DNA of 64,000 nt from Cyathus striatus (Eukaryota; Basidiomycota; Agaricomycetes; Agaricales; Nidulariaceae). Location of the stretch: assembly GCA_025738555.1 (NCBI GenBank), contig JAOVFP010000019.1, positions 1,612,001-1,676,000 on the forward strand, written 5' to 3'. Positions 12,281 to 23,444 of the stretch are shown piece after piece; the first letter of the stretch is position 1; each line of letters starts with the position of its first letter. The translations under genes and the position numbers were made by a program. The notes under the pieces were generated by a model. The model searched no databases and was not told the DNA's origin. It worked only from the letters and a program-made list of their open reading frames with translations.

Positions 12281-12639
12281 TCAGCTCACAACCACACTTG
12301 GTCAGAAGAAAGGGAAGACAAACCAGTTCAATAGGAAACTCCGCTGCACAAGATATCATTGGAAGCCATAGTGTTATGAGGGTGGGTGGGTGTGGATAAG
12401 GAAGGTCAGACAGGGTGTAGAATGTCAGTGTGAATTTGGGTCAGGGCGGGGTGCCCATTCCATTGAGCTGGTTTGGTTCTGGTTGAAGTAGGGGAAGTAA
12501 GGAGTGGAAATGAATAACGAACATGTTGGACTGTCAGTGGTGGACTGTGGTAACCAGGTTGAGTGTTCGGTTGGCAATGGAAATGAGGAATCAATATTCA
12601 GTCTTGGTTGGATCACATGTGGGTGGTTGTTTGGTATCA

Positions 12640-12893
12640 GCATTAGACATATATATATATTTGGGCCAGCAGGCACTGGTTGCAGCCTGCAGCTACACAG
12701 GCTCCATATTTCTCTTAATTACAAAATTCACATATAAATTACTCATTAAGGACTAAATAATATCTCCCTACCATTCTACACACAATCTTTCCCACTTATG
12801 CACAGCCCCAGAGTCCACCATCCCACAAACTGACACAAACTGATCTCCATCAGTATATACTTATCTGGTTATATCTTTCTAAATAAATAGCAC
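12640..12893. repeat. Block-tail repeat, copy 2 of 3
   Basis: This is the copy A end of the duplicated block, strongly similar to 26640-26860 and more distantly to 8283-8575. It includes GTATCAGCATTAGACATATA, TTACAAAATTCACATATAAA, and CCCCAGAGTCCACC near the end. The bases just upstream (12531-12580) form the uninterrupted equivalent of the site occupied by the large insertion in copy C. Confidence 0.65.
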
Positions 12894-13066
12894 ACTCCTC
12901 ATATATATATCCAATCAAGCATGTGGAAGAGCTGCATAATTATACTGTGATTCCAATTAAAGACATATATCTTGCTGGTAGGACTGGGTGGACTGGGCTT
13001 GAGTGGTTGATTCAGGAGAGTAGAAAGCTGGGAGGTAATTAATGATGATGGTAGTATAGTTCAAAT

Positions 13067-13310
13067 GTGAATCTTGGTGGTCATAAATGTAGACTGTCAA
13101 CATCCATTTGGTTCCTAGACACAGAAGTGCACTGCCGTTTCATTCTCATACATAACTGTATGCTGTTGGTTGAGTACTCACTCAGTCAAGAGTTAATTGG
13201 TTGTCAGGTTCCCAGTGAGCACTTGAATGTTGACTTTCAGCCAGGCTATAAACCAGCTGTACTGGTCCCTGGTCCCTTTAACGAGATCAACCCATGCAAA
13301 AAAACCAGGC
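13067..13310. repeat. Block leader repeat, copy B
   Basis: About 220 bases match 30817-31025 in the same orientation. Shared words include GTCAACATCCATT, GGTTCCTAGA, CAGGTTCCCAGTGAG and TATAAACCAGCTGTACTGGT. In copy D this segment lies upstream of the DUF6533 start and may be its promoter-proximal region. Here it is joined directly to the middle of a DUF6533 gene, so the first six exons have been lost. Confidence 0.65.
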
Positions 13311-14224
13311 ATATGAACATTATGTTGGCTGTATCCTTCTTTGTGACCACGATACCAGTGTATGTTAGTGACAGGATTCTCAAAAGTTCTTTAAAGTGTA
13401 TGCACTTGAAGTATACCATATCTCTGCAGTAACATTCTCTGACCATTATTGATTTAAGTCAAGTTGCAAGAAGTTCTTCATATACACGGATGTCTTGTAA
13501 CAAGCGCAAACATTGCAGCAGAAGAGGGTACTTGGGGCACATTGTTGGCTTACATTACTAGTGAGAACACATTTCTGTGGACAATAGCTGACATTCAATC
13601 TATCCACAATAGCTGACATTCAATCTATCCACAATACTAACATGAAATTATTGTTTTTGGAAGTTATGATACTCTTCATGGTTCCACCTGCACACAAAAC
13701 TTGTCAGTCACACCTCTCACCAGCTTCCTGAATTTCGAGCTTTAATGATTTTACAGTTAAAAGTGGAGGTGGATCAACCATGGTGAATATGGTCATAAAA
13801 GACAGTAAGAATTCACCCCAAATAAAGACTTCAGAAATTTACTGGTCAATAAGGCATTATCTACTACATTTATATATTTAGTGAGAATTATAGCTGGGAC
13901 TCTGGGTATTCTCAGATGATTTACCATAAATGAACAGTTGTTATGCTGGCAAATTTAACCATTCAGTTGAAGCTCAGTGTGGGTGGTTATGATCTCCGAA
14001 ATTTAGCTGTATTTTACTAATCTCCATTTTTACATAGCCTGACTACTTTTCCCTATTAATACCATACAGTGGTTGATGCTTTCTTAGTTGTGGAAACTAA
14101 TGGGTGAACATTTTAGAATTTGGTGGGTGATCCATTCATCACTCTGTTGTCGTGTTGTGTTGAGCATACATGAACAGGGATTGAATGATGTTTAGTAGAT
14201 AGCTCTACCATATCAGGGGTATAA
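13311..14224 (+). pseudogene. DUF6533 gene, copy B, exons 1-6 deleted
   Basis: The copy begins within the equivalent of exon 7 (LAVSFFVTTIPVY-type sequence) immediately after the leader repeat. It then follows the copy D sequence through the later exons to the terminal TATCAGGGGTATAA, with the stop at 14222-14224. The N-terminal DUF6533 signature and the start codon are missing. It has a tandem duplication of CTGACATTCAATCTATCCAC near 13590-13630 in an intron. The acceptor before the last exon reads AATGGGTG, lacking the AG. It is not expected to encode a protein. Confidence 0.7.
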
Positions 14225-14492
14225 GTTGACATACCTTTATATATAAAAAACAAAGTCTATAGTTGGTTCCGGCAGGCCATAGTATATCACAACAACATGG
14301 AGACATCTTGGGAGCAGCTGCTACATACTGGACTTTATGTAATGTAATTGCATCATATATGTATTGTATGAAAAAGGGGGAAACCAGCAGTGGCTTTTTA
14401 CTCTCATACACTATGTAAAGTATACATAGTTTGTGGCATTTCACTTTAGGATGCTACTTATAGCAAGCCAAAGTGTAGCAGGAAATTGCATG
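14225..14492. other. Truncated block spacer ending at a rearrangement junction
   Basis: The sequence follows the copy D spacer (32902-33170) up to GCATGCACCAGGC at 14480-14492 and then stops matching. Copy D continues with TATGAATACGC, whereas here a HAM1-like gene fragment starts. The switch therefore marks a breakpoint of the ancient rearrangement, within a few bases of 14492. Confidence 0.65.
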
Positions 14493-14502
14493 CACCAGGC
14501 AC

Positions 14503-16045
14503 ATGCCCTCGAACCAACAAATTGATGAGATGCTACAATACATGCATAATCACTCTTCTGTGGATGTGAACCAGTTGTCACTGGAGGGGAAGAAGCTCAT
14601 TCAGGATATGTGGTTTGTCTATTCCTTCTTTCCCCTTCCCTCCCCCTCCCCTCTCACTTCCCACACCCCTCCTCCCATACCCCTCCCTTCCCTCCAACCA
14701 TACTAAAAATGCCAACAGATACATAATCAAAACAGCCTGCCAAATAGTCACAGACAAAACACAGATGAACTAATTCAACAATTCATCTGGCACACCCACA
14801 ATATCAATATCGAAGAAAAGAAAGCTGCTGTAGGTGGTGTGAAGGATGGTGTTCCCATTCCTGAGGGTGTGCAGGATGATGGACAGGAGGGTATGTCCTA
14901 TCTTCCTTCTTTCCCCTTCTTCCTACCCTTTTATCTGTGTTTTCTTTTTTATAATAAGCTCGCTGACTTGCTTTGCTCACAGCTATAAAACACCCCCAAA
15001 CTCTCCTCTCACTAATCCTCAAAAACTCTGAAGTCCATGAACTGCTCACAGACTTCAGCTTAATTGGCTGTGACCTCCTTTCCTGCTCCCTCTCCAAAGC
15101 AGCTACTGGCCTCACAGCCAACGCTGAGCGCCTCATTCGCATCAATGAGTTGGTGCCAAATAATTAGTTCGTTACTGAAGGTGGATGAATTGCCAGGTAT
15201 AATAAGACACCTGTTTTGGAGGCAATGGTTCCTGGTAAGGATGTTCATATCAGACAACATCCCTGTGAAGAGGAGGTGTTGTGCACTGAACAAGGGGAAG
15301 AAAGGCTGCTGGGAGATGTCCTTAATAAAGTGTCCCACCATGCTCAGGAAATTTGAGAGGAGGTGTTTATTCCTAAGGAAGAGGAGAAACATAGGGGACA
15401 GGAGAGTGTTGATGCTGAGGTCGATGATATGGATGATATGGGAGATGTTAAGGAGAAGGAAGAGGGTGTTATGGGTTGTGTACATGACATGTGGGTATGT
15501 CTCTTTTGTTTCTCTTTTGTTTTTGTGAAGAGGTGCTGATGTTTATGAAAGGACAATATGTGTGATTGAATCCCACAGCAGCACAAAGAATGCATGAATG
15601 AACATACTGAACACGCTAGGAAATTCTTGAGTGAGGAGTAATTCCCTGAAGAGTGCTGTGATTAATTCATATCCCATGGTAAAAAAGCATGTTTCTCCCT
15701 TTCCCTGTTCTTCTATCATATTCTAATGCTCATACAAGTAATCCTAGAATGCCAAAACATGCAGACTACCAATCCTCCATCTGCTGGCTCATTGCATTCA
15801 TTGAAACATACTTCACACATGCCTCCCACACTTCTCAAAATGTCATCCAGGAACCTCAATTATGTCTCCCTGTGGCTGAGTTGAGAACTATTTTGGAAAG
15901 ATTTGCTAATGATCAGAGTATGGAAATTATATTTTCCACTGTTGAGAGACTGGCAGAGGGTTTTGGGGGGGATCAGGAGTTGAGAGTGTGGTTTGGGGGT
16001 GTTAATACCTATCTTCATAAGGTTTGTTTCTCTCTCTCCCTTTGA
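14503..16045 (+). pseudogene. HAM1-like N-terminal domain gene fragment
   Basis: This is a fragment of a fungal HAM1-like protein (family named after a hyphal-fusion locus; large cytoplasmic proteins with HAM1 N- and C-terminal domains). The first exon has PSNQQIDEMLQYMHNHSSVD followed by LIQDM. The second exon, in a frame shifted by one base near 14757, has TDELIQQFIWHTHNINIEEK. The third has LLSLILKNSEVHELLTDFSL followed by IGCDLL. A later exon (about 15720-16020) has ELRTILERFANDQSMEIIF. Stops and frameshifts occur throughout, including TAG at 15165-15167. Introns are pyrimidine-rich. The extreme N-terminus and the whole C-terminal half are missing. It is joined to truncated block copy B. 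Confidence 0.75.
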
Positions 16046-16744
16046 AGTAAGAATGGAGCCTTACTTTTGTGATTGTGTTTGTTTATGATGTCTTTATCGT
16101 TTTGTTAAATTATTTTGTTTCTTGTGTGGTGGACACCATATATTAAGTCCTGTTGTGACGAATAAAAAGATTTAAGGATCTGCATCCATGGTATGCAATG
16201 GTAGAGGTTCCCTTCAATGCTGACATTTCCACATCGCCCTGAATGCCGCAATTACACATCAGGAACTCAGGACCATTGGTATTGTGCACTACCAAGAGCC
16301 ACTGAATACCACAATTTGCCTTACCAGCAGCTGCATCATTGACTCAAGTCCCCCTCCCCCAAGTTTTATTCTTCAAAATTTCTTCTAATTCATTGCTATG
16401 CTCTATGTTTTGTACTTTACCATATTCTCTTCAAAATCTACAATCCCAAACACTAACAATCCCTGCCATTTCGACTATTCCTTGTTAAGTAATGTCTTTA
16501 TTCCAATTCTCTATAAACCCATGTACATACTTCCCCAAAACTCAGTGAATTTTCCCCTCTCGCAGCCGAACTTTAAGTCTCTGTTTCTTTCTCTAGGCTA
16601 TTGTCAGCATCCTCAGCTTCCATTTCACCATTTTTTTTTTTCGAAATTCCATCAAGTCTTCATGTTTGAACTTCATTTCAAAGTTCTTATCTCCTATCAC
16701 GTCCCTATTGACAATACATTGTTACTAACCCCCCCCTTTTCAGA
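16046..16744. other. Non-coding stretch downstream of the HAM1-like fragment
   Basis: No gene is supported. The open frame at 16398-16754 consists of AT- and CT-rich filler with no recognisable domain. Weak similarity to a continued HAM1-like region could not be established. Confidence 0.4.
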
Positions 16745-16756
16745 GGGCTACTAGAT

Positions 16757-16826
16757 TTTGACGTTGCCAGTGAGGCAAAGTCAAATCTTGCATGGCAATG
16801 TCACAGGCAATGCCAGCACAGTGCAA
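16757..16826. repeat. GCAATGTC-type short repeats, left subterminal cluster
   Basis: Several degenerate units of the GGCAACGTCA family occur in mixed orientation, for example GACGTTGCC, GGCAATGTCA and GGCAATGCCAG. They lie immediately inside the left inverted end. Confidence 0.6.
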
Positions 16827-17885
16827 GGCCCAAGAATGTGTTGATACCTAAACAAAAAATCGTAAGCAAGCCTGTTGAACATCCATTTGACCTGGGTGTT
16901 CTAAGGTGTTGAGAAAGGGGGAGAATATTTTCACTGAATTCAGGGAAGTAGATACATGGATTTTAAAGAAAATTTAAATAAAGAGAGTACCTAATGAGGA
17001 ATAGCTGAATAAAGCGGAAATTAATAGTGTTGAGGTTGTAGATTATTGAAAGAAAAAGGGAAAGTTTGAAACATAAAGCATACCGATGAATTGAAAGAAA
17101 ATTTGTGAGATAAAAACTTCAGGAGAGGGACTTGGGGTGGTGACATGGCCTTTGGTAAAGCAAATTATCATATTCAGCAGGTCTTGGTAGTGTGAAATAC
17201 AGACAATCTTGAGTTACTCTTGAGTAATTGCGGCGTTGAAGCAATGTACAAGTGTGTCTGTGTTGGAGGGAGAAAGTGAGAGAACACACGAACAGCATGT
17301 CGACGCATGCATCAGCTGATTACATAATGGAAATAATGTTCACACACTATAATAACACCTCTCGCTAGTCAGTTCTGGCTGCTAATCATTGTCTCCTGCC
17401 CTTCCCTTTGGGTTATCACATGCATATCACCATGGCCTGCCTCCCACTCATTGTTTCCCATGCCTCCGCTCTCATTTTTACACTTTTATTACATTTTTCT
17501 TAATCAAACACACAGTCTACTATTTATAATACAATATATTATCAAATATTTAACAAAGGATGGAATATATTACAGTAGAAGATTATTTAAAAACTGTCTC
17601 TAATTCACATGTTTAATAGCTTTATCCCCTTCATTACATAGTGAAACATTGTGTAGTACATATATCATAATATATATTAAATAATGCAAAAATAATCGAA
17701 GAAAATGATAAAGAATTGAGCTAAGAAATAAAAAAATACTTGCTCACTGTTGAGCATGATGACAAGGAAGTGTGATGTGCTGCCACAGCGATGAGGAAGG
17801 GTGCTTGATGGAGTGATGGACAGGATCAACACTGTGTACAAATATAAACAAAGGGGAGCGGAGGGCATGGGAAACATTGAACCTC

Positions 17886-18034
17886 CAGCAACATCAAAGG
17901 CAACGTCAAGCAACGTCACAGGCAACATCTGGCAACATCACAGCAACATCTGGCAATGCCAGCAACATCAAGCAACATTATGGCAACGTCAATTCTCAGA
18001 TTGGCAACGCCAGGCAATGTCAGGCAATGTCAAA
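17886..18034. repeat. GCAACATC/GCAACGTC minisatellite, central cluster
   Basis: About fifteen units of roughly 8-11 bases (GCAACATC, GCAACGTC, GCAATGTC with one to three spacer bases) run in the same orientation. Unit spacing is irregular and there are no unique spacers, so this is not a CRISPR array. Confidence 0.8.
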
Positions 18035-18640
18035 ATCCTTATTTTCAGATTTCTGTAACTTGTATAAAAATGAGTAGAGTGCATGTATCTCTACCAATCT
18101 CTATTTGTCATTAGTATATATCATAAATTTACAAAACTACCAGCCAGCTAAAATCTAAATAGTACTAGAAATGCTGTACACAAGTGACAAAATATATGTA
18201 TTTCACTGTGGGAATGTAAGTATTATTTGTTATACCCTCTCCCCACCCCCCATCCAGTGCTAATATATAATAGCAAGTGGAAGGGATGGAGATTGAACAG
18301 AGAGCATGAGCAGAATGTGTATGAATGCATCAATGATGTGTGATGCGTGATTACATAATCCGATTTGGAAGGTCTTGATATGTCGAATAATTCCTGAATT
18401 GCACCACAGGCAGTTTGCTACTCTACACTGCTTTAGAATTAATTTGCTTTACTCTTGGTCTCTAAGGCTGATGTGTTACACTCTCCATTACCACAACATT
18501 ACTACTTAGGTAAATCCATAGTAGACACCCCATCCAGTACTAATATATATTATTAAAATGAAAGAACATCTACTTATTTATTGTATTTATTACTAACTAC
18601 ACAGTGGGACTTGAACACAGGACCTCAGCACTAATATATG

Positions 18641-18772
18641 TAGCAACATCAAAAATAAATAAGCAACATCACGCAACGTCACATGCAATGCCAGGCAATG
18701 TCAAATCTCAGAATGGCAACACCAGGCAATATCACTTTTGGCAACATCAAATCTAGGGCAACGTCAAAATCT
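18641..18772. repeat. GCAACATC/GCAACGTC minisatellite, right subterminal cluster
   Basis: About nine units of the same family as the central cluster end in the perfect inverted terminal motif at 18758-18773. Confidence 0.75.
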
Positions 18773-18782
18773 GTAGGCCCCT

Positions 18783-19530
18783 TTTTGGACACCTTAGGAC
18801 TCCTAAGTCGAATGGACGTTCGACGACTTGCATTTCATTTCTTTGTTTAGGCCTCAAGGTACTTACTTCTTCTACAATATCTCACTCAAAACCATCATAC
18901 AAGACTATGACCAGTGCTGGGACCACATATCTCTCCATAGTATCAAGTCCTGCAATAATTAATCTGTATTTATTTACTCTATACCTGTAACAATTGTAGT
19001 AAGTTGAATGTCTGAATCCAAAGTGGATTCGTTTTGTGATATTTGCACTACATTTAAGCCTTGTGTGTTAATAATAATTTCTGCACCCCTTCAAGGATTC
19101 AATCCCTATCATAAGGCTGACTTTTTAATACTCCACAGCAATCGACGGAACAGTTATTACCTATCTTTAATTGTAAAAAATGATGTGACCAGTCTTTCAG
19201 ACAATAAGTACACTATAACAAATCAAATGGGTCATTGAGTCACAGTATTGAACAGTTAAACACATGGGTAGTGGGCTTTGCTGCTTGCTGGCCTTACTTC
19301 TTTATTGATTTTGTTGCCACATTGATTCCATTCTCTAAATGATTTCGCACTTTATAGCATTGATTTCATTACCAATCCATTTCTATCTACAAACAATTGA
19401 TTGCAACGTATTATATAGCAAGTAATTGATTCCACTGCACTGTATTTCACAATCAATCAAGCTCCTGGTAACCAACCATTGTGCACCCCCATTGCTTACC
19501 GACAGTGATCAATCGCAATGACAGCCACTG
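18783..19530. other. Spacer before block copy C
   Basis: AT-rich sequence without a supported gene. Block copy C becomes recognisable at about 19533, where CTTTGATTTTGATCATTTAC begins to match 8717 onwards in copy A. Confidence 0.45.
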
Positions 19531-19639
19531 GTGCTTTGATTTTGATCATTTACAAAATATTTTTTCACAGCTTGTAGTATTTAAGATGGTGGTAACAGGT
19601 ATCATAATTATCCATACTCGGTTCTTGTCTATATTGCTC

Positions 19640-21202
19640 ATGGAATATCAAACACAGATAATTTCAGTACTACTAGAGCACATGCAAAATGTGATGGTGT
19701 GTTCTTCACTCCCCTCTTCTTAACCGATAATAAGCTCATAGCTTCTTCAGTATTTACATGGTATGTAACTACATTTGTGGACCCAATGAATTAAACTTAG
19801 TAAAGGTATCTCGATGATAAGTGGCTAGCTTGGCACTCTTGGTAAGTTACCTCGTCAAATATATAATTACGGACTTGAACAGCTCTAAACACAGGTATTT
19901 GAGAACATCATAACAATGGACATGGAAGTTGCATATATCTGGAAATTGCCAAATTGGACTGTTGTGAAAGCACTATATGTCTTTGTGAGATATGGTACAT
20001 ATATTGATAGCTGTCTAAGTGTATTTGGTGGGTAGAGTTGTTCAAAATTTTGAATCCACATTCTTACTAGCACACAGTTCAATTGTTCCCTTCACTTTCT
20101 TCCAGATCATGCAAGTCTCTTTATTATGTTACTATATGTGAGTGTTGCACCCATCAGTAGATTATCTCTTATTTACTGCTTGTCAATTTGTTCCTTCAGG
20201 GTCTTTTGTAATCGGAGCAACAGCTTCCGAATGTCAGTATTCATTTTCACAAGCTTTGAGCAGTATGATTATAGTAATAACTACCTAGTAATCTTAACTA
20301 TTCGCATTTGGGCAGTTTGGGAAAAGACAAGAAATATGGCTATTATTTTAACTGTATCCTTCTTTGTGGCCGTGATACCAATATACACTGTTGATGGGAT
20401 TCTCGGAAGTTCTCTAAAGTGTACTATATCTCTGCCACAATATTCACTGACCGCTATTGATTTAAGTCGAGTTGCAAGAATTTCCTTATATACATGGATG
20501 TCTTTTAACCAGCGCAAACATTACAGTGGAAGAGAGTGTTTGGAGCTTATTGTTGGCTTACAATACTAGTGAGAACTCATTTCTGTGAACAGTAACTGAC
20601 CTTAATATAATGGCACTAACATGAAATGATTATCATTGGCAGTCATGCTGCTCTTTATGCTACCACCTGCATACAAAAATTGTCGGTCACACTTTTTACC
20701 ATCTTCATGAATTTCAAGCTTTAATGATTTTACAGTTAAAAGAGGAGGTAGATCAAATATGACAAATATTGTCATAAATGATGGTAAGAAATCACCCTGA
20801 ATAAAGACTTCAAAAATTTACTGGTTCATAAGGCATCATCAACTACATTTTTATATTCAGTAAGAACTATAGCTGAGACTCTGGGTATTCTCAGATGATT
20901 TACCATAAGGTGAACAGTTGTTATTCTAGCAAATTTAACCATCCAGTTGAAGCTCAGTAAGTGACTATTTCCTCCAACTTGCAATTGTAATTTATCAATC
21001 TCTGTTCTTATGTATACTGACTACTTTTACCTATCCACACCATATGGTAGTTGATACTTTTTCATTGGGAAAACTAATGGATGAACATTTTAGAATTTGG
21101 CATGTAATCCATGCAGCACTCTGTTGTTGTGTTGTGTTAAGCATATGTGAACAAGGATTGAAGGGCATTCATGTAGATTTCTCCACCATATCAGGGGTAT
21201 AG
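19640..21202 (+). pseudogene. DUF6533 membrane protein gene, copy C, 3' splice sites damaged
   Basis: This copy has the same exon plan as the intact gene at 31326-32901, with a different first exon beginning MEYQTQIISVLLEHM. The DUF6533 core is complete: VASLALL, ITMDMEVAYIW, YIDSCLSVF, IRIWAVWEKTRN, then HGCLLTSANITVEES. The exons are open and close to those of copy A. The 3' end has decayed. The exon 12 donor region reads CAGTAAGTGAC. The acceptor before exon 13 is lost (GTATACTGAC instead of GTAGCCTGAC). The final acceptor reads AATGGATG without AG. The last exon retains an open frame with VVLSICEQG and stops at 21200-21202. It could still give a truncated product, so pseudogene status is inferred, not proven. 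Confidence 0.6.
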
Positions 21203-21322
21203 GTTGACATAGTTTTATATATAATCGGTTCCAGCAGACCATAGTATGTCATGACAATGTGGTTACAGCTCGGGAGCATCTGCTACCTACTGGAATGTAA
21301 TGTAGCTGCATATTTATATGTA

Positions 21323-22009
21323 CAGTCATCAACCACCAAACATAACACCCCACCCAACATGACAAACCCAACTGATTGACCTCTCTTCACCTCAAATCTA
21401 TGGCTATCGCTACAATTCTTTTTGTATTTTGAGGCCTAGTATCCCAGGAATGATTTCAAACAATATTTTTACAAATATATATTGAAATAGATATATGATG
21501 CATAAATTAAGTTGGAGAGTTACCCCAAACATGAGATTTCCAAAAAATACATGGCATAGATTACTCAATAAAGGTACTTTATTTAACTGTTTTATAAATT
21601 AGGCAGCTATTATTTAATGTAATAAACCTCTATAAATATTTTTATGGTAAAGTACATCTATGTTCTCTGATATATCACTAGAAATCTGAAGAAGTGCTCA
21701 GTGTTGTGAGAAAAGGTTTTGTTTATATTAATGATCTGGACTTCAGCAATCTTTAATTTTGAAGTGTTCCATAATAAACTGTATGGCCATCAGTGGCTGT
21801 CACGCCATGTGGTTTTGCTCAAAATCCAGTCCCCTCAACTATTTTGTGAATGGTTGTTCCCTACTAAAACACAGTGCAATGAAAATTATACAGAATGATT
21901 CTATATGCTTATATCTATCCATATGTACAATTTTTATTGTAGAATATGCACTAAATGATGTGGAATCACACCTTCAAGTTTTGTTGTCATGTTGAATGGT
22001 TGATGACTG
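21323..22009. mobile_element. 687-bp TA-flanked inverted-repeat element (Tc1/mariner-pogo-like MITE)
   Basis: The element starts CAGTCATCAACCA and ends TGGTTGATGACTG, a perfect 13-base terminal inverted repeat that stays 21/25 when extended. It is flanked by TA on each side (21321-21322 and 22010-22011). The equivalent site in block copy A (about 10516-10530, TATATGTAGGTATTG) has a single TA and no insert, so both boundaries are directly supported. CAG-type ends and TA target duplication fit the pogo/Fot1 branch of Tc1/mariner. The interior has no transposase; the only frame of note (21759-21995) has no recognisable motif. It is therefore a non-autonomous copy. Confidence 0.88.
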
Positions 22010-22499
22010 TAGGTATTGTATGAGAAAAGAGAAAACCCAGCAGCGGGTGTGACATACATGTACTTTATCAAGGTAAAGTATACATAGTTCCCAGCATTTT
22101 GCTGTAGGATGCTACTTATATCAAGCCGAAGTGTAGCAGGAAATTGCAGTGTGCCAAGTCTATGAATATACTATAAAAACACCCCTCCAACCTCAAATAT
22201 ATAATGATCACTGATCTTAGAAGCACAGTGAACGGATACTGCATACTGCCATGTAAGGTGGGTGAACAATGAGATTATTTTTAGTTAGATCATATTCAAT
22301 GTAGTACTTGAATCAGAATTACTTCTCTTGTCACATCAACTTCTCACACAGATGTTTTTGGGGGGGTATCATGTATCAAATCTTAAATGCATGATAAATA
22401 CTTAAATATAGGAATATCTTTACTGTCCCTAAGTATAACTCTTCACATCATTTAGCCCACATCAAAATACAGCCGAATTCACTATTGCAGTGTGCACTG

Positions 22500-23340
22500 T
22501 TATCCACCTCAAACCACCCCTCCACACCATCCCTCCTCACCCCATCAGGAACCTTCGAATCTCCTGCCATCCTCTAAAAGTTCCCTTTAAACATCAATCA
22601 TTCCCTCAGACCATGAACCCACTACACCTCATACTCCATCACCACCCGAATCAACATTCATCCAAATGAGACTAGCATTAAACTCATTCCGCATAATATG
22701 CATTAATCTGATATGTGTGGTATATGTCCGATTCCAGGGTATAACCAGAGTTGGAATTGATATATTGCTAGCTGAGATACTCTGTGTTGTTGCTGGAGAT
22801 GATAATAGAATGCTGCAATGATCGTTTTCATTGTTGGAATTTGCAAGACATGGAGATAATGTGCTATATGCAGGATGGTATAAATCAATCTTTGCCATTC
22901 GTTTAAACAATGATGATAGAGGCATAGGAGAAGAAGGCCGTGGCATAACGGATTTCATTTGCTTCATATTCTCTTTCTCGATCTTCACAAATCTGAACAG
23001 AAAACAATCAAATGACTAAATCACAAAATGACAAGATGAACCTATCTATCCAATCAACCTTCTCCAACCCAAGAACATCCTCAGCAATTCTCCACTTAGC
23101 AGCCTCAACAACAGGCATACCCTCATCATCATTCAACAACACTATAATCTCCAGATTATCATTTGAAAAATGAGAAACCTGACTTCAAAAGCCAGGATTA
23201 CTCCCCCTGTACTCAATTATATCAGTCTTGATACATGTAGCCAAATTGCCCAGATCTGCAAACCTTTGGAAATGTTTCAGGGTATGGCGATATGCTGAGT
23301 GGAACTGTGATTCCTCTTGCAATGTGATCAGGGAATGATG
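22500..23340 (-). pseudogene. Beta-lactamase-like hydrolase, C-terminal remnant, copy C
   Basis: The segment aligns with 33500-34365, the exon 3 and 4 part of the intact gene at 33496-35419. It extends further 5' than copy A, retaining the equivalent of the HGGGDPGF region in damaged form (YRGSNPGF) and the SPYPEISPKVYGYGQ region out of frame. The ending ENMKQMKSVMPRP is still readable. Several frameshifts are present, and the catalytic N-terminal half is missing. Beyond about 23340 the sequence no longer matches the hydrolase. Confidence 0.72.
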
Positions 23341-23444
23341 AAGTAGAATAGAGAACACTAAAGAATGATGTACTCTAGATCCAAAACCCTCCTGGTGGAC
23401 GGGGCCATGACCTTCACACTGTTTTTCCCTCTGTATCATCTTAC

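Larger units (their letters stand above)
16745..18782. mobile_element. Candidate DNA transposon relic with inverted ends and subterminal repeats
   Basis: The left end (16753-16768, AGATTTTGACGTTGCC) is a perfect inverted copy of 18758-18773. The match continues outward with small gaps (GGGCTACT on the left; GGGCCTAC read inward on the right). Clusters of GCAACATC, GCAACGTC and GCAATGTC units sit inside both ends and once in the middle. Such subterminal motif arrays are typical of hAT and related elements, where the transposase binds. A second near-match of the end motif at about 18021-18036 suggests a nested or dimeric structure. No transposase is visible. No clear target duplication was found. 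Confidence 0.55.

Noticed and set aside
18590..18620. A T-arm-like sequence on the minus strand (GTCCTGTGTTCAAGTCCCAC) suggesting a tRNA or tRNA-derived SINE
   Set aside because: No matching A box, anticodon arm or acceptor stem could be drawn upstream, and no A-rich tail or target duplication is seen.
17886..18772. CRISPR-like regular repeats
   Set aside because: Units are 8-11 bases, irregular and without unique spacers, and the genome is eukaryotic. It is a minisatellite or subterminal repeat array.
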